NCBI GenBank assembly: GCA_024642025.1
Contig: JAHEBY010000184.1
Span: 1-5,701, forward strand
Direction: 5' to 3'
DNA from: Comamonadaceae bacterium
GTDB lineage: Bacteria > Pseudomonadota > Gammaproteobacteria > Burkholderiales > Burkholderiaceae_C
DNA: 5,701 nt
The notes beneath the pieces are model-generated. The model did not search any database, was not told the origin of the DNA, and saw only the letters and a list, made by a program, of their open reading frames with translations. Made by a program: the position numbers and the translations under genes. Every line of letters begins with the position of its first letter. Positions within the stretch are counted from its first letter, which is position 1. Shown piece by piece: positions 1 to 5,517 of this stretch.

Positions 1-141
1 CGGTGCAGCCGCTACGGGAGCAGGCGCCGGTGCAGGCGCAGGAGCCGGCTCCTCTTTCTTGCCGCAGCCAGACAGCGCCGCGGCCGCAACGGCGGTGAGC
101 GCCGCCAAGCGCAGCAATGAGCGTTTTTGAAGATCAGTCAT
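1..141 (-). CDS. BMP-family ABC transporter substrate-binding lipoprotein (5' end only)
   Basis: Only the first 47 codons are inside the window; the gene continues past the left edge. The protein starts MTDLQKRS, followed by a hydrophobic Leu/Ala-rich segment (about residues 9-24) and a lipobox LSGC with the lipidated cysteine at position 26. This is a typical lipoprotein signal for signal peptidase II. After it come GKKEE and a low-complexity Pro-Ala linker (residues 32-42), a common tether between membrane anchor and binding domain. The ATG at 139-141 has a strong ribosome binding site, AAGGAAG at 146-152, four bases upstream. It is the last visible gene of the importer operon, 72 nt after permease 2. 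The binding domain is not visible, so the BMP-family call (purine or nucleoside binding, outside face of the inner membrane) rests on the operon partners and on the familiar N-terminus. A secreted lipoprotein is near certain; its ligand is inferred. Confidence 0.85.
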   Translation of the reverse strand, partial: MTDLQKRSLLRLAALTAVAAAALSGCGKKEEPAPAPAPAPAPVAAAP

Positions 142-213
142 GTAACTTCCTTGTTTTTTGAGGTTGATCGAGGTTGAGGGGATTAAAGAAGCAATTATGA
201 ACTGGACGCAGCC

Positions 214-1134
214 TTATGAGCCCGGATAGAACGGCTTGCCAATGGAGGCCGGCATGTTGATTCGAATCCATTGCGGGTTGCGGGAAATCAATGCCAGCAC
301 CACGATGGTGGCCAGATACGGCAGCATACTCAGAAACTGGCTGGGCACGTTCACACCGATTCCCTGCAGGTGAAACTGCAGCATGGTTACCCCGCCAAAC
401 AGGTAGGCGCCCAATAGCACCCGTGCCGGACGCCAGGTGGCAAACGTGGTGAGCGCCAAGGCGATCCAGCCCTTGCCGGCCACCATGCCTTCAACCCACA
501 GCGGCGTGTAGATTACTGACAGGTAGGCGCCCGCCAGCCCGCACAGTGCACCGCCTGCTACCACCGCGCCCAGCCGGATCAGCCGCACCGGGTAGCCCAG
601 CGCATGGGCCGATTCGGGGCTTTCGCCCACGCTTCTCATCACCAGGCCACTGCGCGTACGGTACAAAAACCAGATCAAAGCCAGTGCGATGGCCACGGTG
701 ACGTAGACCAGCGGGTGATGGCGAAACAGCGCAGGCCCGACCAAGGGAATGTCTGACAGACCCGGGATGGCGTAGCGCGTGCGCTCGGGCATTCTGGCCT
801 GCACAAATGACGTGCCGACAAAAGCAGAAAAACCGGTTCCGAACAGCGTTAATGCGAGGCCGGTGGCGAACTGATTGGTGTTGAGCCAGATCACCAACAC
901 GCCAAAAACAGCGGCAAGCATGGCGCCCACGGCCATGCCCGCGGCAAAGCCCAACCAGTCGTTGCCGGTATGCACCACCGTGGCAAATCCGGCAATGGCG
1001 GCGCATAGCATCATGCCCTCGGCGCCCAAATTCACAACGCCCACTTTTTCGTTGATCAGCAGGCCGAGCGAGGCTAGAGCCAGGACCGTGCCCGCATTCA
1101 GCGTCGCTGCCAGCAGCAATGCATACGATTCCAT
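214..1134 (-). CDS. ABC transporter permease 2, purine/nucleoside type (YufQ/NupQ-like)
   Basis: This 306-aa inner-membrane protein is one of two permeases that form the channel of the importer. It consists mostly of hydrophobic helices (clear ones near residues 5-28, 40-56, 62-84, 91-110, 140-158, 186-209, 222-233, 238-253 and 268-284). Family marks of the branched-chain amino acid/ribose permease superfamily, BMP-nucleoside branch, are NLGAEGMM (35-42), the cytoplasmic loop RTRSGLVMRSVGE (159-171) that probably contacts the ATPase, and EGMVAGKGWIALAL (215-228). Length is normal for the YufQ/NupQ group. The ATG at 1132-1134 overlaps the stop codon of permease 1 by one base (TGATG), so translation is probably coupled. 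It has its own ribosome binding site, AGGGAG at 1141-1146, six bases upstream. B. subtilis YufNOPQ and the lactococcal BmpA-NupABC system carry nucleosides. The divergent xdh genes suggest purine bases or nucleosides here, which is inference. Confidence 0.93.
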   Translation of the reverse strand: MESYALLLAATLNAGTVLALASLGLLINEKVGVVNLGAEGMMLCAAIAGFATVVHTGNDWLGFAAGMAVGAMLAAVFGVLVIWLNTNQFATGLALTLFGTGFSAFVGTSFVQARMPERTRYAIPGLSDIPLVGPALFRHHPLVYVTVAIALALIWFLYRTRSGLVMRSVGESPESAHALGYPVRLIRLGAVVAGGALCGLAGAYLSVIYTPLWVEGMVAGKGWIALALTTFATWRPARVLLGAYLFGGVTMLQFHLQGIGVNVPSQFLSMLPYLATIVVLALISRNPQWIRINMPASIGKPFYPGS

Positions 1135-2198
1135 CAGCGGCTCCCTTTCTTCCAGAGCAACCGGTAGTTCACCAGCGTGTCGCAGGCCAGCAAGCTGAAC
1201 AGCAGCAGGCCCTGAAACACCCCGGTCAGCGATTTGGTGAGCCCGAGCCGCGACTGGGCCATTTCACCCCCGATATAAAACATGCTCATCAAAATGGCAG
1301 AAAAAACCATACCCACCGGGTGCAGCCGACCTACATAGGCCACGATGATGGCCGCAAAACCATAGCCCGCCGGCACATAGGGCGTGAGCTGGCCAATCGG
1401 GCCCGCTACCTCAAGTGCGCCGGCCAGCCCCGCCGCACCGCCGGATATCAACAGCGCGGTCCACAACGCCTTGCGCGACGAAAACCCGGCGTATCGCGAC
1501 GCGGCGGGCGCCAGCCCGCCTACCTGCTGTGCAAAGCCGGCGCGGGTGCGAAACAAAAACACCCACACCAGGCCAACACCCAGGACGGCCAACAAGGCAC
1601 CAATGCTTACGCGCGAGCCCTCGAACAGGCGGGGAATGCGGGTTGCGGCTTCAAACGTCTTGCTTTGCGGAAAGTTGAAACCCTGGGGGTCTTTCCAGGG
1701 CCCGCCCACAAGGTACGACAGAATCTGCACCGCAACGTAAACCAGCATCAGGCTCACCAGAATCTCATTGGCATTGAATTTGTCCCGCAGCAGCGCGGTG
1801 ATGCCCGCCCACGCCATGCCCCCGGCCACGCCCGCCAGCAGGATGGGCAGCACAATCCAGCCACCAGTGGTTTTGCTCGCCAACAGGGCCACACCGCCAG
1901 CACAAATGGCGCCCAGAATGTATTGCCCCTCGGCACCAATGTTCCATACATTGGAGCGAAAGCACACAGCGAGGCCCAAAGCGATGATCAACAATGGCGT
2001 GGCCTTCACCGTCAGCTCACCCACTGCATAGCCACTCCTGATGGGTTGCCAGAAAAACATGGAGAGGCCACTGACAGGGTCTTTGCCGAGAGCCACAAAC
2101 AGAATGATGCCGATGACGACCGTAACGGCCAGCGCCAGAAGCGGCGAACCATAACTCCAGAACGCCGATGGCTGGGGACGCGCTTCGAGCTTAAGCAT
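1134..2198 (-). CDS. ABC transporter permease 1, purine/nucleoside type (YufP/NupP-like)
   Basis: The larger of the two channel subunits, 354 aa, inner membrane. Strong hydrophobic segments lie near residues 17-37, 62-80, 86-106, 114-137, 146-164, 198-216, 245-264, 277-289, 294-310 and 326-345. Recognisable family motifs are SNVWNIGAEGQYILGA (82-97), the periplasmic-type loop GGPWKDPQGFNFPQS (165-179), and GYGFAAIIVAYVGRLHPVG (278-296). I chose the ATG at 2196-2198: GGAG lies seven bases upstream at 2206-2209, and the ATG overlaps the ATPase stop by 8 nt, which is normal for these operons. A TTG at 2211-2213 would add five residues but has no ribosome binding site. The stop at 1134-1136 overlaps the start of permease 2 by one base. 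Family assignment is firm; the exact substrate is inferred from the xdh neighbour. Confidence 0.93.
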   Translation of the reverse strand: MLKLEARPQPSAFWSYGSPLLALAVTVVIGIILFVALGKDPVSGLSMFFWQPIRSGYAVGELTVKATPLLIIALGLAVCFRSNVWNIGAEGQYILGAICAGGVALLASKTTGGWIVLPILLAGVAGGMAWAGITALLRDKFNANEILVSLMLVYVAVQILSYLVGGPWKDPQGFNFPQSKTFEAATRIPRLFEGSRVSIGALLAVLGVGLVWVFLFRTRAGFAQQVGGLAPAASRYAGFSSRKALWTALLISGGAAGLAGALEVAGPIGQLTPYVPAGYGFAAIIVAYVGRLHPVGMVFSAILMSMFYIGGEMAQSRLGLTKSLTGVFQGLLLFSLLACDTLVNYRLLWKKGSR

Positions 2199-3735
2199 GT
2201 ATCTGCTCCGCAAGGCGCTTCTGCACGTCTTCGTGCCACAAACCGCTCATCCATTCGCCAATCCTGCCGACCGTAGCGTCGGCAATGGCAACCGACGGCG
2301 ACAACCGCCCTTTGGCGATCACGTGCAGCCGGTCACACAGCTCAAACAGCTCGTCCAGCTCTTCGCTAACTACCAGCACCGCGCAGCCCGCGTCCCGCAG
2401 CGCCAGAATTTCTCCCCTGATTTGCGCCGACGCGCCCACATCAACACCCCAGGTCGGCTGTGAGACGATCAAGAGCTTGGGGCTGGCATCCATCTCACGG
2501 CCCACAATGAATTTTTGCAAGTTGCCACCCGACAGCGAACGCGCCGCAGCACCCGGACCGCCCGCCTTGACGTTAAAGCGGTGAATGATGTGCGTGGCCT
2601 GCGCCTGCAACGCTTTGACCCGAATCCAGCCGGACTTTGACAGTGCCTCGCTGCGCGTGAGCATCAGGTTGTGAGCCAGCGACAGTGTGGGCACGGCGCC
2701 GCGCCCCAGGCGCTCTTCAGGCACAAAATGCAGCCCCAGCGCCCGCCGCTGGCCCGGGTGCATGGCGGCCATATCCACCTCACCCATGCGAACCGAACCT
2801 CCGGGCGCCCGCACGTCTTCGCCTGACAGGGCATACAACAACTCCCGCTGCCCGTTACCTGAAACCCCGGCAATGCCCACCACCTCGCCCGACCGGACCT
2901 GCAAGGACACCGCATCCAGATCCACGCCAAATTGATCGTCCCGCGGGAGTGACAGCTCATTGACGGTGAGTACGGCCTCCCCGGGCGTATGGGCGCGGTG
3001 CGTCAGCTGGGGTGGCTCGGCGCCGATCATCAGCCTGGACAGCGACCCATTGGTCTCCTCAGCCGGGTTGCAAACACCGGTAACCACTCCACCCCTCAGC
3101 ACCGTACAGGCGGTACAGAGTTCGCGAATTTCATGCAGCTTGTGGCTGATATACAAAATGCTGCAGCCTTCAGACGCCAGCTTTTTCAGCACGACGAACA
3201 GCTTTTCAACCGCCTGCGGCGTGAGCACCGAAGTGGGCTCATCCAGAATCAGAAGCTTGGGGTTGGTGAGCAGTGCGCGGATGATCTCCACACGCTGCAT
3301 TTCGCCCACGCTCAATGTGTGCACCGGGCGCGCCGGGTCAATCTCAAGCCCGTATTCCTGCGCCTTGGCGGCGATGCTTTGGGTGACTTCGGCAAGCGAC
3401 AAACTTTTGCTCAGGCCCAGCCACACGTTTTCGGCCACGGTGATGGTGTCAAACAGGCTGAAATGCTGAAACACCATGCTGATGCCCATGGCCCGCGCTT
3501 CTTGCGGATTGCGGATATGCACTTGCTGGCCATCAAACATGACGGTGCCGGCGTCCGGCTTGACTGATCCATAGATGATCTTCATCAGCGTCGACTTCCC
3601 AGCGCCGTTCTCCCCCAGCACTGCGTGGGTTTCGCCCGGCATGACGGTGAGGGAGACGTTGCTGTTGGCCACCACGGCGGGGTATCGCTTGGTGATGCCA
3701 GAGAGCTGAAGACGGGGTTGGGTCATTCCTGACAA
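2191..3735 (-). CDS. ABC transporter ATP-binding protein, two fused ATPase domains (YufO/NupO-like)
   Basis: A 514-aa cytoplasmic double ATPase that powers the importer. Domain 1 is complete: Walker A GENGAGKST (41-49), Q-loop Q90, signature LSVGEMQRVE (141-150), Walker B LLILDEPTSVLTP (161-173) and switch histidine H198. Domain 2 keeps the signature LSGGNLQK (401-408), but its Walker A reads AGVSGNGQREL (289-299) without the GKS/T. Its Walker B reads LLIVSQPTWGVD (421-432), with Ser-Gln where Asp-Glu is expected. As far as I recall this asymmetry is normal for the ribose/nucleoside double-ATPase group, where one ATP site hydrolyses poorly. The start is uncertain. TTG at 3733-3735 has AGGA five bases upstream; ATG at 3724-3726 gives 511 aa but has AGGA directly abutting it. 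Homologues as I remember them begin close to the ATG. This is the first gene of the operon, preceded by a sigma-54-like promoter, and it overlaps permease 1 by 8 nt. Confidence 0.94.
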   Translation of the reverse strand: MSGMTQPRLQLSGITKRYPAVVANSNVSLTVMPGETHAVLGENGAGKSTLMKIIYGSVKPDAGTVMFDGQQVHIRNPQEARAMGISMVFQHFSLFDTITVAENVWLGLSKSLSLAEVTQSIAAKAQEYGLEIDPARPVHTLSVGEMQRVEIIRALLTNPKLLILDEPTSVLTPQAVEKLFVVLKKLASEGCSILYISHKLHEIRELCTACTVLRGGVVTGVCNPAEETNGSLSRLMIGAEPPQLTHRAHTPGEAVLTVNELSLPRDDQFGVDLDAVSLQVRSGEVVGIAGVSGNGQRELLYALSGEDVRAPGGSVRMGEVDMAAMHPGQRRALGLHFVPEERLGRGAVPTLSLAHNLMLTRSEALSKSGWIRVKALQAQATHIIHRFNVKAGGPGAAARSLSGGNLQKFIVGREMDASPKLLIVSQPTWGVDVGASAQIRGEILALRDAGCAVLVVSEELDELFELCDRLHVIAKGRLSPSVAIADATVGRIGEWMSGLWHEDVQKRLAEQIHA

Positions 3736-3751
3736 TTATTTCCTGATAATT
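3726..3751 (-). promoter_or_regulatory. Duplicated ribosome-binding segment with palindrome at the ATPase start
   Basis: Read on the minus strand, AATTATCAGGAA (3751-3740) is followed by AATTGTCAGGAA (3737-3726), a direct repeat with one mismatch and a 14-nt period. Each copy carries an AGGA. The first AGGA sits five bases before the TTG at 3735; the second abuts the ATG at 3726. The first copy is also part of a perfect inverted repeat, AATTAT-N6-ATAATT (3734-3751), which puts the CAGGAA in the loop of a weak all-AU hairpin in the mRNA. It could equally be a protein-binding site. The sequences are directly visible; a regulatory role is inference. Confidence 0.45.
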
Positions 3752-3778
3752 TCGATAACCGGCATTAGAAACGGACGA

Positions 3779-3794
3779 AGCAACTTATATGCCA
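3779..3794 (-). promoter_or_regulatory. Sigma-54-like -24/-12 promoter for the importer operon
   Basis: The minus strand reads TGGCATATAAGTTGCT. Against the sigma-54 consensus YTGGCACGRNNNTTGCW it has a perfect TGGCA core and a perfect TTGCW core, with the required ten bases between the GG (3793-3792) and GC (3781-3780). Counting the base before it, 10 of the 14 defined positions match. Transcription would start near 3768, giving a leader of about 32 nt to the TTG or 41 nt to the ATG of the ATPase gene. The same bases contain TATAAG, which could be read as a sigma-70 -10, but no -35 is found at 17 bp from it. Matching sequence and sensible position are seen; activity is inferred. Confidence 0.5.
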
Positions 3795-3830
3795 CTGAAC
3801 CTTGTTACCTGTGGAGTTCAAAATTCCATC

Positions 3831-3847
3831 CAGGCACAGGTTATGCA
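3831..3847 (+). promoter_or_regulatory. Weaker sigma-54-like -24/-12 element for xdhAB
   Basis: The plus strand reads CAGGCACAGGTTATGCA. It matches 11 of 14 defined positions of the sigma-54 consensus, with GG at 3833-3834, ten bases, then GC at 3845-3846. The mismatches are A for T next to the GG, A for G after CAC, and A for the first T of TTGC. Start would be near 3858, leaving a leader of about 79 nt before xdhA. The right arm of the inverted repeat CACAGGT (3835-3841) lies inside it. Short motifs like this occur by chance, so confidence is low. Confidence 0.3.
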
Positions 3848-3936
3848 TATGCTAGCCCGAGTGGACAGGCAGCACCTCCTGTTTTACCCTCGCACCATGC
3901 CTGAAGCACTTTGACTGACCCTGTAGGACCTTTTGT

Positions 3937-5517
3937 ATGAAATCCCAGCCCATCCGGTTCATCCGGCGCGGTGAAGTCGTCACCCTGACCGACGTGCCAC
4001 CCACCCGCACCTTGCTGGAGGTGCTGCGGGAGGACTTAGGCTGTACCGGCACCAAAGAGGGCTGCAATGAAGGCGACTGCGGGGCCTGTACCGTGGTGGT
4101 GGCCGAAAACGACCCGACCGGCTTGACCTATCGCGCCATCAACAGTTGCATCCGGCTGGCGCATTCGATAGACGGCATGGCGCTCTTTACTGTGGAAGAT
4201 ATTGCCCCCACGCTACACCGCACGCGCGGGTCGCTGGCCCCCAAGGGGGCGCATTTCGCCTTGGGGCGGCAAGGCGACGAAACCATTGCTCCAGCGTCTG
4301 ACTCGCACCTTCATCCCGTGCAACAGGCAATGGTGGACTGCCACGGATCGCAATGCGGGTTTTGCACGCCGGGTTTTGTCATGAGCCTGTTTTGCCTGTA
4401 CCAGAACGAGGTGTGCAAGGGCCGTGCCATCACCCGGGAGGCAGCGAAGGTCGCGGTGTCAGGCAACCTGTGCCGCTGCACCGGCTACCGACCCATTCTC
4501 GACGCGGCACAGCGCATGACCACGCTGCCTGTGGCAAGCGTCAACGAGGTCAATTTGCTATCACAATTAGAGCTAATAAAACATAAGGGACGGGGGCTAG
4601 AAGCCAATTTGACATATATTTCCCCAAAAAACCTGTCAGATTTGCTCAAAGCGCGCAGCGCGTACCTCACGGCTCAAATCGTGGCTGGCTGTACCGACGT
4701 AGGGTTGTGGATCACCAAGCAGCACAGGCTGTTTGACCAGGTTCTGGACGTCACGCGCGTCGCCGAGCTGCGCCGTGTCGAACGCTACCCGCACCATATC
4801 GCCATTGGCGCCGCCGTGCCGCTGACCGATGCGTTTGCAGCGCTGGTGGCAGACCGGCCCCAATTGCAGTCTTTTGCCAATCGCTTTGCCGGCCAGACCG
4901 TGCGCAATTCGGGCACGCTCGGCGGCAATGTGGCCAATGGCTCGCCGATTGGGGACTCCATGCCGCTACTGATCGCGCTGGGCGCCAACGTGGTGTTGAT
5001 GAGCCACCGTAAGGGCAGCATCGCGCACCGAGAGCTGCCACTGGAAAAGCTCTACACGGGTTACCGCACCCATGTGATGGCGGCGGACGAGGTACTTGCG
5101 TGGATCAAGGTGCCCAAGCCCGCGCAAGGCGAAACCAGCCGTGTCTACAAAATATCGAAGCGCTTTGAAGACGACATATCTGCGGTGTGCCTCGCGGTAA
5201 ACCTGCGGCTCGAAGCTGGCCAGGTTGCAAACGCGTCCATCGGCGCGGGAGGCGTGGCGGCCACGCCAGTACGTGCCGTTAAAACCGAAACGGCTCTGGT
5301 TGGCCAGGCATGGAACCCGTCTACCGTTGAACGCGCCATTGAGGCCTTGCGACGAGAGTTCCAGCCCATTTCCGATATGCGGGCTTCGGCCAGCTACCGA
5401 AGCGAGGTGCTGGGCAATCTGCTGCAGCGCTTCTGGCTGGAGAGCCAGGGCACGCGCCACGTCAACCTGGAGGCGGGTCTGGATGACCTGCTCGCACTTG
5501 AAGGAGAGCTCACGTGA
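3937..5517 (+). CDS. xdhA: Xanthine dehydrogenase small subunit, 2Fe-2S and FAD domains
   Basis: XdhA carries electrons from the molybdenum site in XdhB through two 2Fe-2S clusters to FAD and NAD+, during cytoplasmic oxidation of hypoxanthine to xanthine and xanthine to urate. Cluster one is plant-ferredoxin type: C43, C48, C51, C71. Cluster two has C140, C143, C179, C181 (GSQCGFCTPG and NLCRCTGYRP). The FAD domain follows from about residue 228: VAGCTDVGLW (249-258, with Cys252 where Gly or Ser is usual) and VRNSGTLGGNVANGSPIGD (322-340). The flavoprotein C-terminal part includes YKISKRFEDDISAV (404-417) and GGVAATPVRA (438-447). At 526 aa it is longer than the 462-aa Rhodobacter capsulatus XdhA. 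The excess fits two linker segments (about residues 92-124 and 205-228) encoded by repeat-like DNA. All cluster cysteines and FAD motifs are intact, so it is probably functional. The ATG has AGGA eight bases upstream. Confidence 0.97.
   Translation: MKSQPIRFIRRGEVVTLTDVPPTRTLLEVLREDLGCTGTKEGCNEGDCGACTVVVAENDPTGLTYRAINSCIRLAHSIDGMALFTVEDIAPTLHRTRGSLAPKGAHFALGRQGDETIAPASDSHLHPVQQAMVDCHGSQCGFCTPGFVMSLFCLYQNEVCKGRAITREAAKVAVSGNLCRCTGYRPILDAAQRMTTLPVASVNEVNLLSQLELIKHKGRGLEANLTYISPKNLSDLLKARSAYLTAQIVAGCTDVGLWITKQHRLFDQVLDVTRVAELRRVERYPHHIAIGAAVPLTDAFAALVADRPQLQSFANRFAGQTVRNSGTLGGNVANGSPIGDSMPLLIALGANVVLMSHRKGSIAHRELPLEKLYTGYRTHVMAADEVLAWIKVPKPAQGETSRVYKISKRFEDDISAVCLAVNLRLEAGQVANASIGAGGVAATPVRAVKTETALVGQAWNPSTVERAIEALRREFQPISDMRASASYRSEVLGNLLQRFWLESQGTRHVNLEAGLDDLLALEGELT
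4207..4308 (+). repeat. GC-rich hairpin segment forming an extra in-frame linker in xdhA
   Basis: The core is GCCCCCAAGGGGGC (4237-4250), which has perfect six-base arms, followed by CCTTGGGG (4259-4266), which pairs with CCCCAAGG (4239-4246). An inner GCG/CGC pairing closes a CATTT loop. The segment encodes about 30 residues (roughly 92-124, including LAPKGAHFALGRQGDE) between the two 2Fe-2S domains. There, XdhA proteins as I know them have only a short linker before LHPVQQAM. The hairpin resembles dispersed CCCCAAGGGG/CCTTGGGGC intergenic repeats I recall from Comamonadaceae; that is memory, not a search. It stays in frame with no stop codon. Element borders are estimates. It has no T-run, so it is not an intrinsic terminator. 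Confidence 0.5.
4551..4620 (+). repeat. AT-rich repeat-like segment forming the linker between Fe-S and FAD domains of XdhA
   Basis: Composition changes sharply: 29 of the 80 bases from 4551 to 4630 plus the adjoining 4631-4640 decade lie in a stretch far poorer in GC than the gene around it; by count 4551-4630 holds 29 G or C (36%). Rare codons cluster (CTA, TCA, TTA, CTA, ATA). The stretch is bounded by a direct repeat CAATTTG (4551-4557 and 4605-4611), contains a decayed inverted pair GCTAT/AGAGC (4557-4561, 4569-4573), and ends GGGGCTAGAAGCC. This layout resembles a dispersed element I recall from Comamonadaceae genomes, beginning TTGCTAT...ATAGCTA and ending near GCTAGAGGCC. It encodes about residues 205-228 (NLLSQLELIKHKGRG...), in frame, between the second cluster domain and the FAD domain. 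The composition is seen; the repeat identity is from memory. Confidence 0.55.

Larger units (their letters stand above)
3736..3936. promoter_or_regulatory. Divergent control region between importer operon and xdh operon
   Basis: This 201-bp stretch carries no gene and separates two outward-facing operons. It is more AT-rich than its flanks. In order from the left it holds the palindrome/ribosome-binding segment of the ATPase gene, a sigma-54-like element pointing left (3779-3794), and an inverted repeat ACCTGTG-N21-CACAGGT (3807-3813 and 3835-3841). Next come a sigma-54-like element pointing right (3831-3847), a palindrome GCATATGC (3845-3852), and two GCACC copies exactly 20 bp apart (3872-3876 and 3892-3896). 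Last is the xdhA ribosome binding site AGGA (3925-3928), eight bases before the ATG. I see no convincing sigma-70 -35/-10 pair on either strand and no riboswitch fold that I recognise. Confidence 0.7.

Noticed and set aside
160..177. Direct repeat GAGGTTGA-TC-GAGGTTGA in the gap before the lipoprotein gene
   Set aside because: It is short and isolated, with no known site resembling it. The 72-nt gap (142-213) shows no terminator or convincing promoter either.
2211..2213. TTG start for permease 1
   Set aside because: It has no ribosome binding site, whereas the ATG 15 bases downstream has GGAG at seven bases.
1119..2276. Long plus-strand open frame (385 codons) opposite permease 1
   Set aside because: It is rich in Gln, Arg, His and Pro with no recognisable domain, and lies wholly antisense to a well-supported permease. 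It is a codon-bias shadow.
2802..2811. Perfect palindrome CGGGCGCCCG inside the ATPase gene
   Set aside because: It is expected by chance in GC-rich coding sequence and follows normal codons of a conserved protein.
2989..3567. Plus-strand open frame of 192 codons opposite the ATPase gene
   Set aside because: It is antisense to Walker and signature motifs of a clear ABC ATPase; composition is typical of a shadow frame.
3784..3789. Sigma-70 -10 box TATAAG on the minus strand
   Set aside because: No -35 match lies about 17 bp upstream, and the same bases fit a sigma-54 element better. It is kept only as an alternative reading.
3897..3914. Possible upstream mini-frame MPEAL before xdhA
   Set aside because: It is five codons with no ribosome binding site, so chance is the simpler explanation.
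3852..4067. Minus-strand 71-codon frame reaching into the intergenic region
   Set aside because: Its start lies antisense to the first Fe-S domain of xdhA, and only its tail covers the intergenic region. There is no support for a protein.
4237..4267. Intrinsic terminator inside xdhA
   Set aside because: The hairpin is strong but no T-run follows, and downstream xdhA is intact and conserved.
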